This document shows positions 15,085 to 23,513 of a DNA stretch of 64,000 nt, in pieces; within the stretch, counting starts at the first letter, position 1; the number at the start of each line of letters is the position of its first letter. Made by a program: the position numbers and the translations under genes. Under the pieces are notes generated by a model that saw only the letters and a list, made by a program, of their open reading frames with translations, ran no database searches and was not told where the DNA came from. The stretch lies in the NCBI RefSeq assembly GCF_014280435.1, contig NZ_CP060388.1, positions 4,248,001 through 4,312,000 on the forward strand, in the 5' to 3' direction. The stretch is from Sphingobium sp. KCTC 72723. GTDB taxonomy: Bacteria > Pseudomonadota > Alphaproteobacteria > Sphingomonadales > Sphingomonadaceae.

Positions 15085-16011
15085 TCACAGCGGCTTGAAA
15101 CCCCAGCTCATATAATTGCCGACATTGACGGACAATTTGCGGCTGTCGAGCCATGATCCACGCAGGGCGCGGGTCAGGCGTTGTTTCAGCGAGTCGGGCA
15201 TCGGCATCAGGCGCAGCCAATAGCTGGGGCGGTAGCGGTTGCGGAAACTGGCCCCGCCGACGGCGTTATAGCCATGCTGCTGCAACAGGCGCCGGGCGCT
15301 TTGGGCCGAGAAAAGCTGCATATGTTCGATATCGACGATCGGCGAGCGTCGCCCCAGCAGGCGGTTGAGCCATGCGCGCCGGTCATGGGTGACGCCCACG
15401 AACACGCCGCCGGGTTTGAGCAGGCGATGGGCCGCCGCCACCAGTGCGCCGGGATCCTGCACATGTTCCAGCGTCATGAAGCAGCAGATGAGGTCGAGGC
15501 TTTCGGGCGCGACATCGGCGTCCTCGAAAATGCCTTCGTAAATCCAGGGGCGGCGATGGGCAGGGGCAGCGGCGATCGCGGCGCTCGACGGTTCGATGCC
15601 GATCAGTCGGGTGAAGCCTGCGTCGCCCAGCCGCTCAAGGAAAGCGCCGGTTCCGGTGCCGATTTCCAGTGCCGAAACGCGGCTGTTCAGCAGCGCCAGC
15701 ACCGGGCGAACCGCAACGGCATAGGCGTCGGCGGCATCCTCCGCTTCCTCCGCGCTGTCATAGTCGGCGGCATGATAGCTGGCGGCGAGCGTGGCGACGG
15801 CGGGTGGCCGATCGACATAGGCCAGGTCGCAGGCGCGGCACCGGACCATGGCGTGGCTCATATATTCCGGCACCTTGCGCGAGGCAAAGCTGGATGCGCT
15901 GACCCGGCTTTCGTCGCGCGTGTCGGACAGGAAGGGTTCGGCCTGATCCGGCCCTGCGCCGCAAAGGGGGCAAGCGCGGGCAGCGATGATGGGTGCGTGC
16001 TTCATGCGCAT
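15085..16011 (-). CDS. SAM-dependent methyltransferase with N-terminal cysteine cluster (sugar C-methyltransferase-like)
   Basis: A 308-aa protein. The head holds two cysteine pairs, CPLCG (residues 14-18) and CRACDLAYVDRPP (from about 58), the putative zinc-binding layout found before the catalytic domain in NDP-sugar C-methyltransferases and related enzymes. The SAM domain has ALEIGTGTGAFLERL (motif I), GIEPSS and CCFMTLEHVQDPG. It is shorter than TylC3-type enzymes (about 400 aa), so the exact acceptor is uncertain. It starts 55 bp from the split transketolase gene on the opposite strand; shared regulation is likely. ATG 16005 is an alternative start. Confidence 0.82.
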   Translation of the reverse strand: MRMKHAPIIAARACPLCGAGPDQAEPFLSDTRDESRVSASSFASRKVPEYMSHAMVRCRACDLAYVDRPPAVATLAASYHAADYDSAEEAEDAADAYAVAVRPVLALLNSRVSALEIGTGTGAFLERLGDAGFTRLIGIEPSSAAIAAAPAHRRPWIYEGIFEDADVAPESLDLICCFMTLEHVQDPGALVAAAHRLLKPGGVFVGVTHDRRAWLNRLLGRRSPIVDIEHMQLFSAQSARRLLQQHGYNAVGGASFRNRYRPSYWLRLMPMPDSLKQRLTRALRGSWLDSRKLSVNVGNYMSWGFKPL

Positions 16012-16024
16012 GGCCTAGCCGAAC

Positions 16025-16047
16025 ATGGTTGATGAAATCTTAACCAT
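16025..16047. promoter_or_regulatory. Inverted repeat with CtrA-like half-site in the divergent promoter region
   Basis: ATGGTT-N11-AACCAT lies between the methyltransferase start (16011) and the transketolase start (16067). The right half reads TTAACCAT, the CtrA half-site octamer. Only one full half-site is present, so CtrA binding is a weak proposal. Confidence 0.3.
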
Positions 16048-16066
16048 ATCTGCCGAAGGTGCAGGC

Positions 16067-16927
16067 ATGAACGACACAGATTTTATCGCGGCCGCGCCAC
16101 AGGACACACGGTTGCTGGCGCAGCGAATCCGGTGTCAGGCGCTGCGCATGGTGACGCGGGCGAAGGCTTCGCATATCGGATCGGCGCTTTCGATAACCGA
16201 CATCATGGCCGTGCTTTATGGCGGGGCGCTGCGAGTCAGCGCCACTACGCCGGACCATCCTGACCGCGACCGTTTCATCCTGTCCAAAGGTCATGCCTGC
16301 GTCGCGGTCTATGCCGCGCTGGCCGAAACCGGGTTCATCGATCGCACGCTGCTGGACAGCTATGGCACTGACGGGTCGATGCTGATGGCGCATATCAGCC
16401 ATAAGGTGCCGGGGTCGGAATTTTCCACCGGCGCGCTGGGGCATGGATTGCCGTTCGGCACCGGCAAGGCGCTGGCGGCCAAGCGGCGCGGCATGGGGTG
16501 GCGCACGGTCGTTTTGACCAGTGATGGCGAATGGGGCGAGGGCAGCAATTGGGAAGCGGCGCTGTTCGCTGCGCATCATGGTCTGGATAACCTGTTGTGC
16601 ATATTGGATTATAACAAGTTGCAGAGCCTGCGCAGCGTGGACGAAACGCTGCGGCTGGAACCGCTCCATTCCAAATTCGCGGCCTTTGGCTGGGCCGTGC
16701 GCGAGGTGGACGGGCATGATCATGACGCGCTGGCGCAGGCAATGACGGGCGCTGCGTGGGATCCGGGCAAGCCGATGATGCTGATCGCCCATACGACCAA
16801 GGGCAAGGGGGTCAGCTTCATGGAAAACAAGGTGGAATGGCATTACCGCAACCCGACGCCGCAACTGCTGGAAGCGGCACTGGCCGAAATTGAAGGCGAA
16901 GGCCGGGAGGCGCAGGTTCATGCGTAA
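16067..16927 (+). CDS. Transketolase-like protein, N-terminal (TPP pyrophosphate-binding) subunit
   Basis: A 286-aa protein covering the N-terminal third of transketolase. It shows RDRFILSKGHACVAVYA, GALGHGLPFGTGKALA and the thiamine-diphosphate site VLTSDGEWGEGSNWEAALFA ending in ILDYNKLQ. The partner half is the next gene, which overlaps by 8 nt. Split transketolases of this kind occur both as housekeeping enzymes and in secondary or surface-sugar loci, where they move two-carbon ketol units. The following rfbF-rfbG genes favour a sugar-nucleotide role. The ATG at 16067 has GAAGGTG 5 to 6 nt upstream. Confidence 0.9.
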   Translation: MNDTDFIAAAPQDTRLLAQRIRCQALRMVTRAKASHIGSALSITDIMAVLYGGALRVSATTPDHPDRDRFILSKGHACVAVYAALAETGFIDRTLLDSYGTDGSMLMAHISHKVPGSEFSTGALGHGLPFGTGKALAAKRRGMGWRTVVLTSDGEWGEGSNWEAALFAAHHGLDNLLCILDYNKLQSLRSVDETLRLEPLHSKFAAFGWAVREVDGHDHDALAQAMTGAAWDPGKPMMLIAHTTKGKGVSFMENKVEWHYRNPTPQLLEAALAEIEGEGREAQVHA

Positions 16928-17783
16928 TGCCTTTATCGACGAACTGGTGACGCTGGCGCAGGCGCATGACCATATCGCCCTGATCGTCGGCGACCTGGGC
17001 TATAATGTGATCGAGCCATTTGCCGATCGCTTCCCCGACCGTTTCGTCAATGCCGGCGTCGCCGAACAGAATATGACCGGGCTGGCCGCCGGGATGGCCA
17101 GCGAAGGCTATCATGTCTTTACCTATTCGATTGCCAATTTCCCGACATTCCGTTGCGCCGAGCAGATCAGGAACGATGTCGACCATCACCGCCTGCCCGT
17201 GACCGTGGTCGCGGTGGGGGGCGGGGTGTCCTATGGCGCGCTGGGCTATTCCCATCATGCGGTGCAGGATTATGCGCTGATGCGGTCGATGCCCAATATG
17301 GTCATTGCAGCGCCCGGCGATCCGATGGAAACGCGCGCCTGCCTGCGCTGGCTGGTCGCCAATCCCGGCCCGTCCTATCTGCGGCTGGGCAAGGCGGGCG
17401 AACCGCAATTTCATGACGCTGTGCCAGATGTTGCGCCGGGCCGCTGGGTCAGCGTGCGCGACGGCGGGCAGGCCGATGTCATGCTGTCCACCGGCGGGGC
17501 GCTGGGCGCGGCGATCGGGCGGGCGGATGGCCGGGCCGTCTGGTCGCTGCCGCTGTGGGGCATGGCGGCCAAGCCGTTGCAGCCCGACCAGATCGCCCGC
17601 CATGGCAGCGTGACGACGCTGGAGGATCATCTGGCCGATGGCGGCTTTGGTTCCTGGCTGACCGAAGCGGTAGCTGGCACCCCTGCCGCCGCCTGCATCC
17701 GCCCCATCGCGCTGTCGGCGGAGATTTGCGACATGGTGGCCGGTCAATCGACGCTCAACCGGGTCGGCGGGCTGACCCTTTAA
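16920..17783 (+). CDS. Transketolase-like protein, C-terminal (pyrimidine-binding) subunit
   Basis: A 287-aa protein completing the transketolase pair. The catalytic Glu that activates TPP lies in FVNAGVAEQNMTGLAAGMA (about residues 41-59). GGGVSYGALGYSHHAVQDYALM and RLGKAGEP correspond to the pyrimidine and C-terminal domains. GGGAGG-like spacing (GGGAGG at 16905-16910) gives a good ribosome binding site for ATG 16920, inside the end of the first subunit gene. The two subunits should form a heterotetramer in the cytoplasm. Substrate in this context is unknown; a 4-keto-6-deoxy sugar acceptor is the interesting possibility. Confidence 0.9.
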   Translation: MRNAFIDELVTLAQAHDHIALIVGDLGYNVIEPFADRFPDRFVNAGVAEQNMTGLAAGMASEGYHVFTYSIANFPTFRCAEQIRNDVDHHRLPVTVVAVGGGVSYGALGYSHHAVQDYALMRSMPNMVIAAPGDPMETRACLRWLVANPGPSYLRLGKAGEPQFHDAVPDVAPGRWVSVRDGGQADVMLSTGGALGAAIGRADGRAVWSLPLWGMAAKPLQPDQIARHGSVTTLEDHLADGGFGSWLTEAVAGTPAAACIRPIALSAEICDMVAGQSTLNRVGGLTL

Positions 17784-17830
17784 CGGGCGCTTTAACCCTT
17801 TCTTCACCACGCCTGTTCATAGCTGGGTCC

Positions 17831-18607
17831 ATGAAAGCGATCATCCTTGCAGGGGGCTTAGGCACCCGTCTGGCCGAAGAAACATCGGTCCGGCCCAAGC
17901 CCATGGTGGAGATCGGCGGCAAGCCGATCCTGTGGCATATCATGAAGATATACGCCCAGCATGGCGTGACCGAATTCATCGTGTGCCTTGGCTACAAGGG
18001 ATACATGATCAAGGAATATTTCTTCAACTACGCGCTCCACATGTCGGACGTGACCATCGACCTGCGCACCGGCACGACGAATGTGCATCGCAATGCGTGC
18101 GAGGACTGGAAGATTTCGCTGATCGACACCGGCGCGGAAACGATGACCGGCGGTCGGCTGCGGCAGGCGATGCAATATCTGGGCGATGACCAGGATTTCT
18201 GCCTGACCTATGGCGATGGCGTCAGCGACGTGGACATAGGCGCCGCGATCGCCTTCCATCGCGGGCATGGCCGCAAGGCGACCGTTACGGCGGTGCGCCC
18301 GGCCAGCCGTTATGGCCTGCTGGATCTGGATGGGGACCGGGTTGCGGCCTTTGCCGAAAAGCCAGTGGAAGAAGGCGGCTGGATCAATGGCGGCTTCTTC
18401 GTCCTGAACCGGGAAATCGAAAACTATCTCGATAAATCAGATGGTTGCACTTGGGAGCGCGAGCCGCTCGAAGGGCTTGCCGCTGACGGGGAGCTTCGGT
18501 CTTTCTTCCATAACGGCTTTTGGCAGCCAATGGACACGCTGCGCGACCGGCAGATGCTCGAAGGCATGTGGGAGCGGCACGAGGCACCATGGAAAAGCTG
18601 GCACTGA
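17831..18607 (+). CDS. rfbF: Glucose-1-phosphate cytidylyltransferase
   Basis: A 258-aa enzyme that makes CDP-glucose from glucose-1-phosphate and CTP. It opens with MKAIILAGGLGTRLAEET and PKPMVEIGGKPILWHIM, the nucleotidyltransferase signature, and FCLTYGDGVSDVDIG carries the metal-binding Asp. Length equals known RfbF/DdhA (257 aa). The ATG at 17831 begins exactly at the signature. It lies 47 bp after the transketolase pair and overlaps rfbG by 19 nt. CDP-glucose is the entry point to CDP-linked 3,6-dideoxy and branched sugars. Confidence 0.93.
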   Translation: MKAIILAGGLGTRLAEETSVRPKPMVEIGGKPILWHIMKIYAQHGVTEFIVCLGYKGYMIKEYFFNYALHMSDVTIDLRTGTTNVHRNACEDWKISLIDTGAETMTGGRLRQAMQYLGDDQDFCLTYGDGVSDVDIGAAIAFHRGHGRKATVTAVRPASRYGLLDLDGDRVAAFAEKPVEEGGWINGGFFVLNREIENYLDKSDGCTWEREPLEGLAADGELRSFFHNGFWQPMDTLRDRQMLEGMWERHEAPWKSWH

Positions 18608-19680
18608 CATACGGATCGCATCCCGCTGCGCCCGACCCGGCTTTCTGGGCGGGGCGGCGCGTGCTGGTGACGGGCCATACCGGCTTCAAGGGCAGCTGGC
18701 TGCTCGTCCTGCTCGACCTGCTGGGTGCGCGAGTCACGGGCCTGGCGCTGGAACCCGATACCGATCCGTCGATGTTCACCCTGATAAAGGGCGCGTCGCT
18801 ATGCGACCATCATATCGCGGACATTCGCGATGGCGATGCAGTCGCGGCGATCGTCGCGCGCGCGCAACCGGACATCGTGCTGCATCTGGCGGCGCAGCCG
18901 CTGGTGCGCCTGTCCTATGCCGATCCGATCGGCACCTTTGCGTCCAACGTCATGGGGACGGCCCATGTGCTGGAAGCGTGTCGCAACACGCCATCGGTGC
19001 GCACGATCATTTCGGTCACGACCGACAAATGCTATGCCAATGACGGCCGGGTGGAAGGTTATCGCGAAGATGCGCCGCTGGGCGGGCATGACCCCTATTC
19101 CAACAGCAAGGCGTGCGCCGAACTGGTGAGCGCGTGTTGGCGCGACAGTTTCTTTGCCGCGCAGAGCGTCGGACTGGCCACCGCGCGGGCGGGCAATGTC
19201 ATCGGCGGGGGTGACTGGTCCGCCGACCGGCTGGTCCCCGACGCGATCCGTGCCTTTTCCGCCGGACGCCCGCTCCAAATTCGCAATCCCGACGCGGTGC
19301 GCCCGTGGCAGCATGTGCTGGAACCGCTGACCGGCTATCTGCTGCTGGCGGAGCAGCTGGCACGCGACCCTGTTCGATTTGCGCGCGGCTGGAACTTCGG
19401 TCCGGCCCCTGCACATATGGCCAGCGTGCGCGATGTCATCGACAGGCTGGCGGACCAATGGGGCGCGACGCATCCGTGGGAAAGACAGCCGGGCGACCAT
19501 CCGCATGAAGCGGCCATGCTGACGCTGGATTCGACCGCTGCCGCCGATGCGCTGGGCTGGCGTTCGCGCCTGTCGCTCGAACGTGCGCTGGCGATGACTG
19601 CCGACTGGTATCGGGCGGACGACAAGCGCCGGGCGACCCGCGCTCAGGCGGATGATTTCATCGCTCTGGTGTCGGCATGA
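18589..19680 (+). CDS. rfbG: CDP-glucose 4,6-dehydratase
   Basis: A 363-aa short-chain dehydrogenase that converts CDP-glucose to CDP-4-keto-6-deoxyglucose. The NAD site is VLVTGHTGFKGSWL (about residues 24-37). The catalytic Tyr and Lys are in DPYSNSKACAE, and SVTTDKCYAN precedes them, a family-specific block. Length matches RfbG/DdhB (about 360 aa). The ATG at 18589 lies within the end of rfbF. Its product is the common intermediate for paratose, abequose, tyvelose, ascarylose and yersiniose; the dehydrase RfbH needed for 3-deoxygenation is not seen in the window. Confidence 0.93.
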   Translation: MEKLALTYGSHPAAPDPAFWAGRRVLVTGHTGFKGSWLLVLLDLLGARVTGLALEPDTDPSMFTLIKGASLCDHHIADIRDGDAVAAIVARAQPDIVLHLAAQPLVRLSYADPIGTFASNVMGTAHVLEACRNTPSVRTIISVTTDKCYANDGRVEGYREDAPLGGHDPYSNSKACAELVSACWRDSFFAAQSVGLATARAGNVIGGGDWSADRLVPDAIRAFSAGRPLQIRNPDAVRPWQHVLEPLTGYLLLAEQLARDPVRFARGWNFGPAPAHMASVRDVIDRLADQWGATHPWERQPGDHPHEAAMLTLDSTAAADALGWRSRLSLERALAMTADWYRADDKRRATRAQADDFIALVSA

Positions 19681-20588
19681 GCCGCATCCTTGTCACTGGA
19701 GCGAGTGGCTTCGTCGGTGCCGCGGTTGCCGATCTTGCCGCGCGGGAAGGGCATGACGTTACCCTATTGGTCCGCAACCCTGATGCCCCGCGCGTCGTGG
19801 CGCTTGCCCGCAGTTGCGCCATAGCGGTCGCCGATCTGGCTGATCGCGCGGCGGTGCGTGATGCCATGCAGGCGCGGCCCGATATCGTGATCCATTCCGC
19901 CTGGGAAGGCGTGGGCGGTCCCAACCGGGCAGGCGATGTGCAACTCGACAATATCCGCACGACCGTAGCGCTGCTGGACGAAGCGATCGCGGCGGGAGCC
20001 AGCCGCTTCATCGGCATCGGCAGCCAGGCCGAATATGGCCGCCACGACCGGCGCATCGACGAAGATGCAGCGACGACGCCCTTCCTGCTCTATGGGGCGG
20101 CCAAATTATCCGCTTTCCACCTGACGCGGCAGCGCGCGGCGGAGGCGGGGATCGGCTTTGCCTGGCTGCGGCTGTTTTCACCCTATGGTCCCGGTGACAA
20201 TGCCAACTGGCTGATCCCGTCCGTCGCCGCGCAGATCATTGCGGGCCGGACGCCGCGCACCAGCGCGGGGACGCAGAAGTGGGATTATCTGCACATTGAC
20301 GACACGGCGCGCGGCATATTGGCCGCTGCGCTGACAGATGGCGCGCAGGGCGTGTTCAACCTGTCGAGCGGGCGGGCGGTGACGGTGCGCTCCATCGTCG
20401 AACGGATCCGCGACATTGCGCATCCGGGCCTGCCGCTGACATTTGGCGAGATCCCCTTTGTTCCCAACCAGATCATGCATCTGGAAGGGGATAACAGCCG
20501 CCTGACCGCCGCGACCGGATGGACGCCGGGCATCGGAATCGAGGACGGCCTCATCACGGTGGTCGATGCGTTGAGGCAGGCGGCATGA
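19677..20588 (+). CDS. NAD(P)-dependent epimerase/reductase (extended SDR)
   Basis: A 303-aa extended SDR enzyme. The NAD(P) motif is RILVTGASGFVGAAVADLA (residues 3-21). The active-site Tyr and Lys occur as YGAAK and a conserved LFSPYGPGDNANWLIPS follows. It overlaps rfbG by 4 nt. Its place suggests it reduces or epimerises the 4-keto-6-deoxy (or branched) CDP-sugar, as RfbJ/RfbS do in abequose and paratose pathways. Exact stereochemistry cannot be read from sequence. Confidence 0.88.
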   Translation: MSRILVTGASGFVGAAVADLAAREGHDVTLLVRNPDAPRVVALARSCAIAVADLADRAAVRDAMQARPDIVIHSAWEGVGGPNRAGDVQLDNIRTTVALLDEAIAAGASRFIGIGSQAEYGRHDRRIDEDAATTPFLLYGAAKLSAFHLTRQRAAEAGIGFAWLRLFSPYGPGDNANWLIPSVAAQIIAGRTPRTSAGTQKWDYLHIDDTARGILAAALTDGAQGVFNLSSGRAVTVRSIVERIRDIAHPGLPLTFGEIPFVPNQIMHLEGDNSRLTAATGWTPGIGIEDGLITVVDALRQAA

Positions 20589-20971
20589 TGGCCCTGACGC
20601 GCGATCGCCGTTTCTGGGGTTATCTGGTCGCGGGGGGCGTCAACACGCTGTTCGGCTATGGCGCCTATAGCGTGCTGGTGCTGCTGGGCGTGCTGCCCCA
20701 TGTCGCGGTCGTGCTGGGTGGACTGGCGGGGATCGCGTTCAATTTCCTGACCACCAGCGTCGTTTTCCGGTCGCATGATGTCCGCCGCCTGCCCCGCTTT
20801 CTGCTGGTCTATGCGGTGATGTTCGGCCTCAACATCCTGTTGCTCGACATGCTGATGCGCGCGGGGCTTGGGCCGTTGGCGGCGCAGGCGCTCGTGCTGC
20901 CCATTTTTACGCTTACTTTCCTTGTCATGCGCCGCTTCGTCTTTGCGGCCTTGCCGGAGCAGACCCCATGA
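20585..20971 (+). CDS. gtrA: GtrA-family membrane protein
   Basis: A 128-aa protein with four hydrophobic segments: FWGYLVAGGVNTLFGYGAYS (about 9-28), VLLGVLPHVAVVLGGLAGIA, LLVYAVMFGLNILLLDML and LVLPIFTLTFLVMRRFVF. This is the GtrA layout. GtrA is thought to flip undecaprenyl-phosphate sugars made by GtrB. ATG 20585 overlaps the SDR stop (ATGA); ATG 20588 is also possible. It is followed with a 4-nt overlap by a GtrB-like glycosyltransferase. Confidence 0.9.
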   Translation: MMALTRDRRFWGYLVAGGVNTLFGYGAYSVLVLLGVLPHVAVVLGGLAGIAFNFLTTSVVFRSHDVRRLPRFLLVYAVMFGLNILLLDMLMRAGLGPLAAQALVLPIFTLTFLVMRRFVFAALPEQTP

Positions 20972-21993
20972 AAACCATCTCCATCGTGACGCCCTGCTTC
21001 AACGAGGCGGATAATGTCGAGGCGTGCCATGGCGCAGTCGCCGCGCTGTTCGCGCCGGGCGCGCCGCTGGAAGGCTATGGCCGCGAACATATATTCGCCG
21101 ACAATGACAGCAGCGATGGCACGCAGGATATATTGCGCGCGTTGGCGGCGAGCGATCGTTCGGTCAAGATCATCCTGAACGCGCGCAATTACGGCCCGTT
21201 CCGGTCCAATTTCAACGCCCTGCGCGCCGCGACCGGGGATGCGGTCGTCGTGTTCCTGCCCGCCGACCTGCAAGACCCGGCGGAAATGATCCCCGAATTT
21301 GTGGCGCTGTGGGAAAGCGGCGTGGAAGTGGTCGCGGGCGCGCGGGTCAACCGGCAGGAAAGCCTGACGCTGCGGGCGTGCCGCGCCATATTCTATCGCA
21401 CCGTGCGTCATTTGAGCGATATCGACATTCCATTGAATGTCGGCGAATTTCAACTGCTGGACCGCAAGGTTTGGGAAGCGGTGGTCAGCCATGACGACCA
21501 TTATCCCTATATTCGCGGCATCATCGCGTCGGTCGGTTTTCGCCGCGTCATCGTCCCCTACACATGGGCGGCGCGCAGCGCGGGCATATCCAAGAATAAC
21601 CTGCCGCGCCTGATCGACCAGGCGCTCAATGGCATTTTCAGCTTTACCAACGTGCCGATGCGCCTTTGCACCTTTGCCGGGGTCGTCATGTCGGCGCTGT
21701 GCCTGCTTTATGCGGTGGCGTCGGTTGGCCTGTACATGATCTGGCCGACGATGGCCCCGCGCGGCATGATGACGCTGATCGTCGCTCTCTTCTTCCTGTC
21801 GGGCGTGCAACTCGCCTTTCTGGGGATATTGGGCGAATATGTGACGTCGATCCATGCACAGGTGCGCAAGCGCCCGCTGGTGGTGGAGCGCGAGCGGATC
21901 AATATGGACGAGGCCGTTGCCGCCGCCGACCTTCCCGTCGTGGATAATCCCGTCCACGCCCTTCAGCGCAAGCTGGACGCAGAGGCGGCGTGA
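20968..21993 (+). CDS. GtrB/DPM1-like family 2 glycosyltransferase
   Basis: A 341-aa polyprenyl-phosphate glycosyltransferase. The GT-A fold shows VTPCFNEADNVEACH (residues 6-20), FADNDSSDGTQDIL, and the DxD-like FLPADLQDPAEM. Two C-terminal membrane spans follow (VVMSALCLLYAVASVGLYMI and TLIVALFFLSGVQLAFLGIL). This is the GtrB design: it loads a sugar from a nucleotide donor onto undecaprenyl phosphate on the cytoplasmic side. The adjacent CDP-sugar genes suggest a CDP donor, which is inference. Overlaps of 4 nt on both sides show strict operon coupling. Confidence 0.9.
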   Translation: MKTISIVTPCFNEADNVEACHGAVAALFAPGAPLEGYGREHIFADNDSSDGTQDILRALAASDRSVKIILNARNYGPFRSNFNALRAATGDAVVVFLPADLQDPAEMIPEFVALWESGVEVVAGARVNRQESLTLRACRAIFYRTVRHLSDIDIPLNVGEFQLLDRKVWEAVVSHDDHYPYIRGIIASVGFRRVIVPYTWAARSAGISKNNLPRLIDQALNGIFSFTNVPMRLCTFAGVVMSALCLLYAVASVGLYMIWPTMAPRGMMTLIVALFFLSGVQLAFLGILGEYVTSIHAQVRKRPLVVERERINMDEAVAAADLPVVDNPVHALQRKLDAEAA

Positions 21994-23513
21994 CACCGTC
22001 GCCGGGGCAGATCGCATCGGTCGACGCCCATCCTGACCCACGCGCATCTGTGTCCCTGCGCACGCTGACGGCGGCGCTGGTCGCTCTGTTCGCGTTTGAC
22101 AATATCGCGCTGCTAGCGCTGTTGGGCCTGTCGCCGCCGGTCGTCGCGGCGCTAGCGCTGGTTTTGCCCGGTGCGTTGGCCTTTTTGTGCTGGAAAGCCA
22201 TGCCTGGCGTGGCGCGGGTCAGTTTGCGCACGCTGCTGTTCTGCCTTGCGATCGCATTTGTCCTGTTGATGCTGGGGGGGGAGGGGCGTCTTTTCTATGC
22301 TCCGCCCGACTGGCAGATTCGCGATGCGGTGCTGGCCGACATGGGCAATCATCGCTGGCCCTTTGCCTATGGGATCGATGGGAAAGAGCAGCTTTTGCGC
22401 GCGCCGGTCGGCATCTATCTGGTCCCCGCGCTGTTGGGCGGGGCCAGCCAGATGGGGCGCGACTGGACGCTGCTGGCGCATAACGGGCTGATCCTTGGCC
22501 TGTTGCTGGCGCAGGGGGCGGTCCTGTTCGACGGCGCGCGCGCGCGGCTGATCGCGCTGGTCATATTCGTGATGTTCAGCGGGTTCGACATATTGGGCGT
22601 GGTTCTGGCAGAGGCGGCGACCGGGGACGCGAACTGGAACCATATCGAACGCTGGGCCAGCAATTATCAGTATAGCGCCCATATCACCCAGCTTTTCTGG
22701 GCGCCGCAACATGCGCTGGCGGGATGGACCGTGGCGCTATTCTATCTGTTGTGGCGCACCGGGCGCGCGCCGGTCGGCCTGTTCGCCGCCAGCCTGCCGC
22801 TGGTCGCGCTCTGGTCGCCGCTCATCCTGTTCGGCGCGCTGCCCTTTGCGGTGTTCGCGGCCATTCGCGTGCTGGCGACGCAGGACTGGCGCGCGCGCGA
22901 TGTGCTGATCGCCATGTTCGCCGCGCTGCTGGCGGTTCCCGCGCTGGTCTATCTGTCCGTGGACGCAGCGGCCATCGGCGCGCATCTGCGCCCGCCTACG
23001 CTGCTGGGCTATATCCTCATCCTGCTGTTCGAAATACTGCCCTTCCTCCTGCCGTTGCTGAGTGATCGGACCGGCGGCACCGACCGGGTGACGATCCTGA
23101 TCGCGGGGCTGTGCCTGTTGCTCATGCCGCTATGGACCATGGGCATCAGCAATGATTTCCAGATGCGTGGTTCCATCATGCCGCTGGCGCTGGTCGCTAT
23201 CGCCTTTGCCCAATGGGCGGGGCGGGTGGACGTGCGGGGGCAGAAGATGGCCGTGGTGGCGATCATGGCGTTGGGTTCGGTGACGGGCATCGTTGAAATC
23301 TCGCACGCTTTCCGCTTCGCCGCGTCGCCCCCGCCGCTCTGTTCGCTGGCGGGCGCGTGGCAGCGGCAGGCGATCAGCGGCGTGCCTTACGCATCCTATC
23401 TGGCGGCGCGCGATGCTTTTCCGGTCGGCATCCTTCCCAGGGACCGCGTCGGCGGCGCAACGCCAGCGACCTGCTGGGACCGGCGATGGGACATGGCGGG
23501 GGCGCGGCCATGA
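21990..23513 (+). CDS. Polytopic membrane protein, possible GT-C-type glycosyltransferase
   Basis: A 507-aa protein I cannot place in a named family. GTG 21990 overlaps the previous stop. About ten hydrophobic segments are visible. A polar loop after the second or third span reads DWQIRDAVLADMGNHRWPFAY, with acidic residues where GT-C enzymes carry their catalytic Asp. A short soluble tail ends CWDRRWDMAGARP. In the position of GtrC, the polytopic enzyme that moves the lipid-linked sugar onto a surface polymer in the periplasm, this role is plausible but unproven. Confidence 0.7.
   Translation: MTPSPGQIASVDAHPDPRASVSLRTLTAALVALFAFDNIALLALLGLSPPVVAALALVLPGALAFLCWKAMPGVARVSLRTLLFCLAIAFVLLMLGGEGRLFYAPPDWQIRDAVLADMGNHRWPFAYGIDGKEQLLRAPVGIYLVPALLGGASQMGRDWTLLAHNGLILGLLLAQGAVLFDGARARLIALVIFVMFSGFDILGVVLAEAATGDANWNHIERWASNYQYSAHITQLFWAPQHALAGWTVALFYLLWRTGRAPVGLFAASLPLVALWSPLILFGALPFAVFAAIRVLATQDWRARDVLIAMFAALLAVPALVYLSVDAAAIGAHLRPPTLLGYILILLFEILPFLLPLLSDRTGGTDRVTILIAGLCLLLMPLWTMGISNDFQMRGSIMPLALVAIAFAQWAGRVDVRGQKMAVVAIMALGSVTGIVEISHAFRFAASPPPLCSLAGAWQRQAISGVPYASYLAARDAFPVGILPRDRVGGATPATCWDRRWDMAGARP

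Noticed and set aside
17778..17798. Tandem CTTTAAC repeats resembling a CtrA site before rfbF
   Set aside because: The spacing is 8 instead of 7 and one repeat overlaps the transketolase stop codon.
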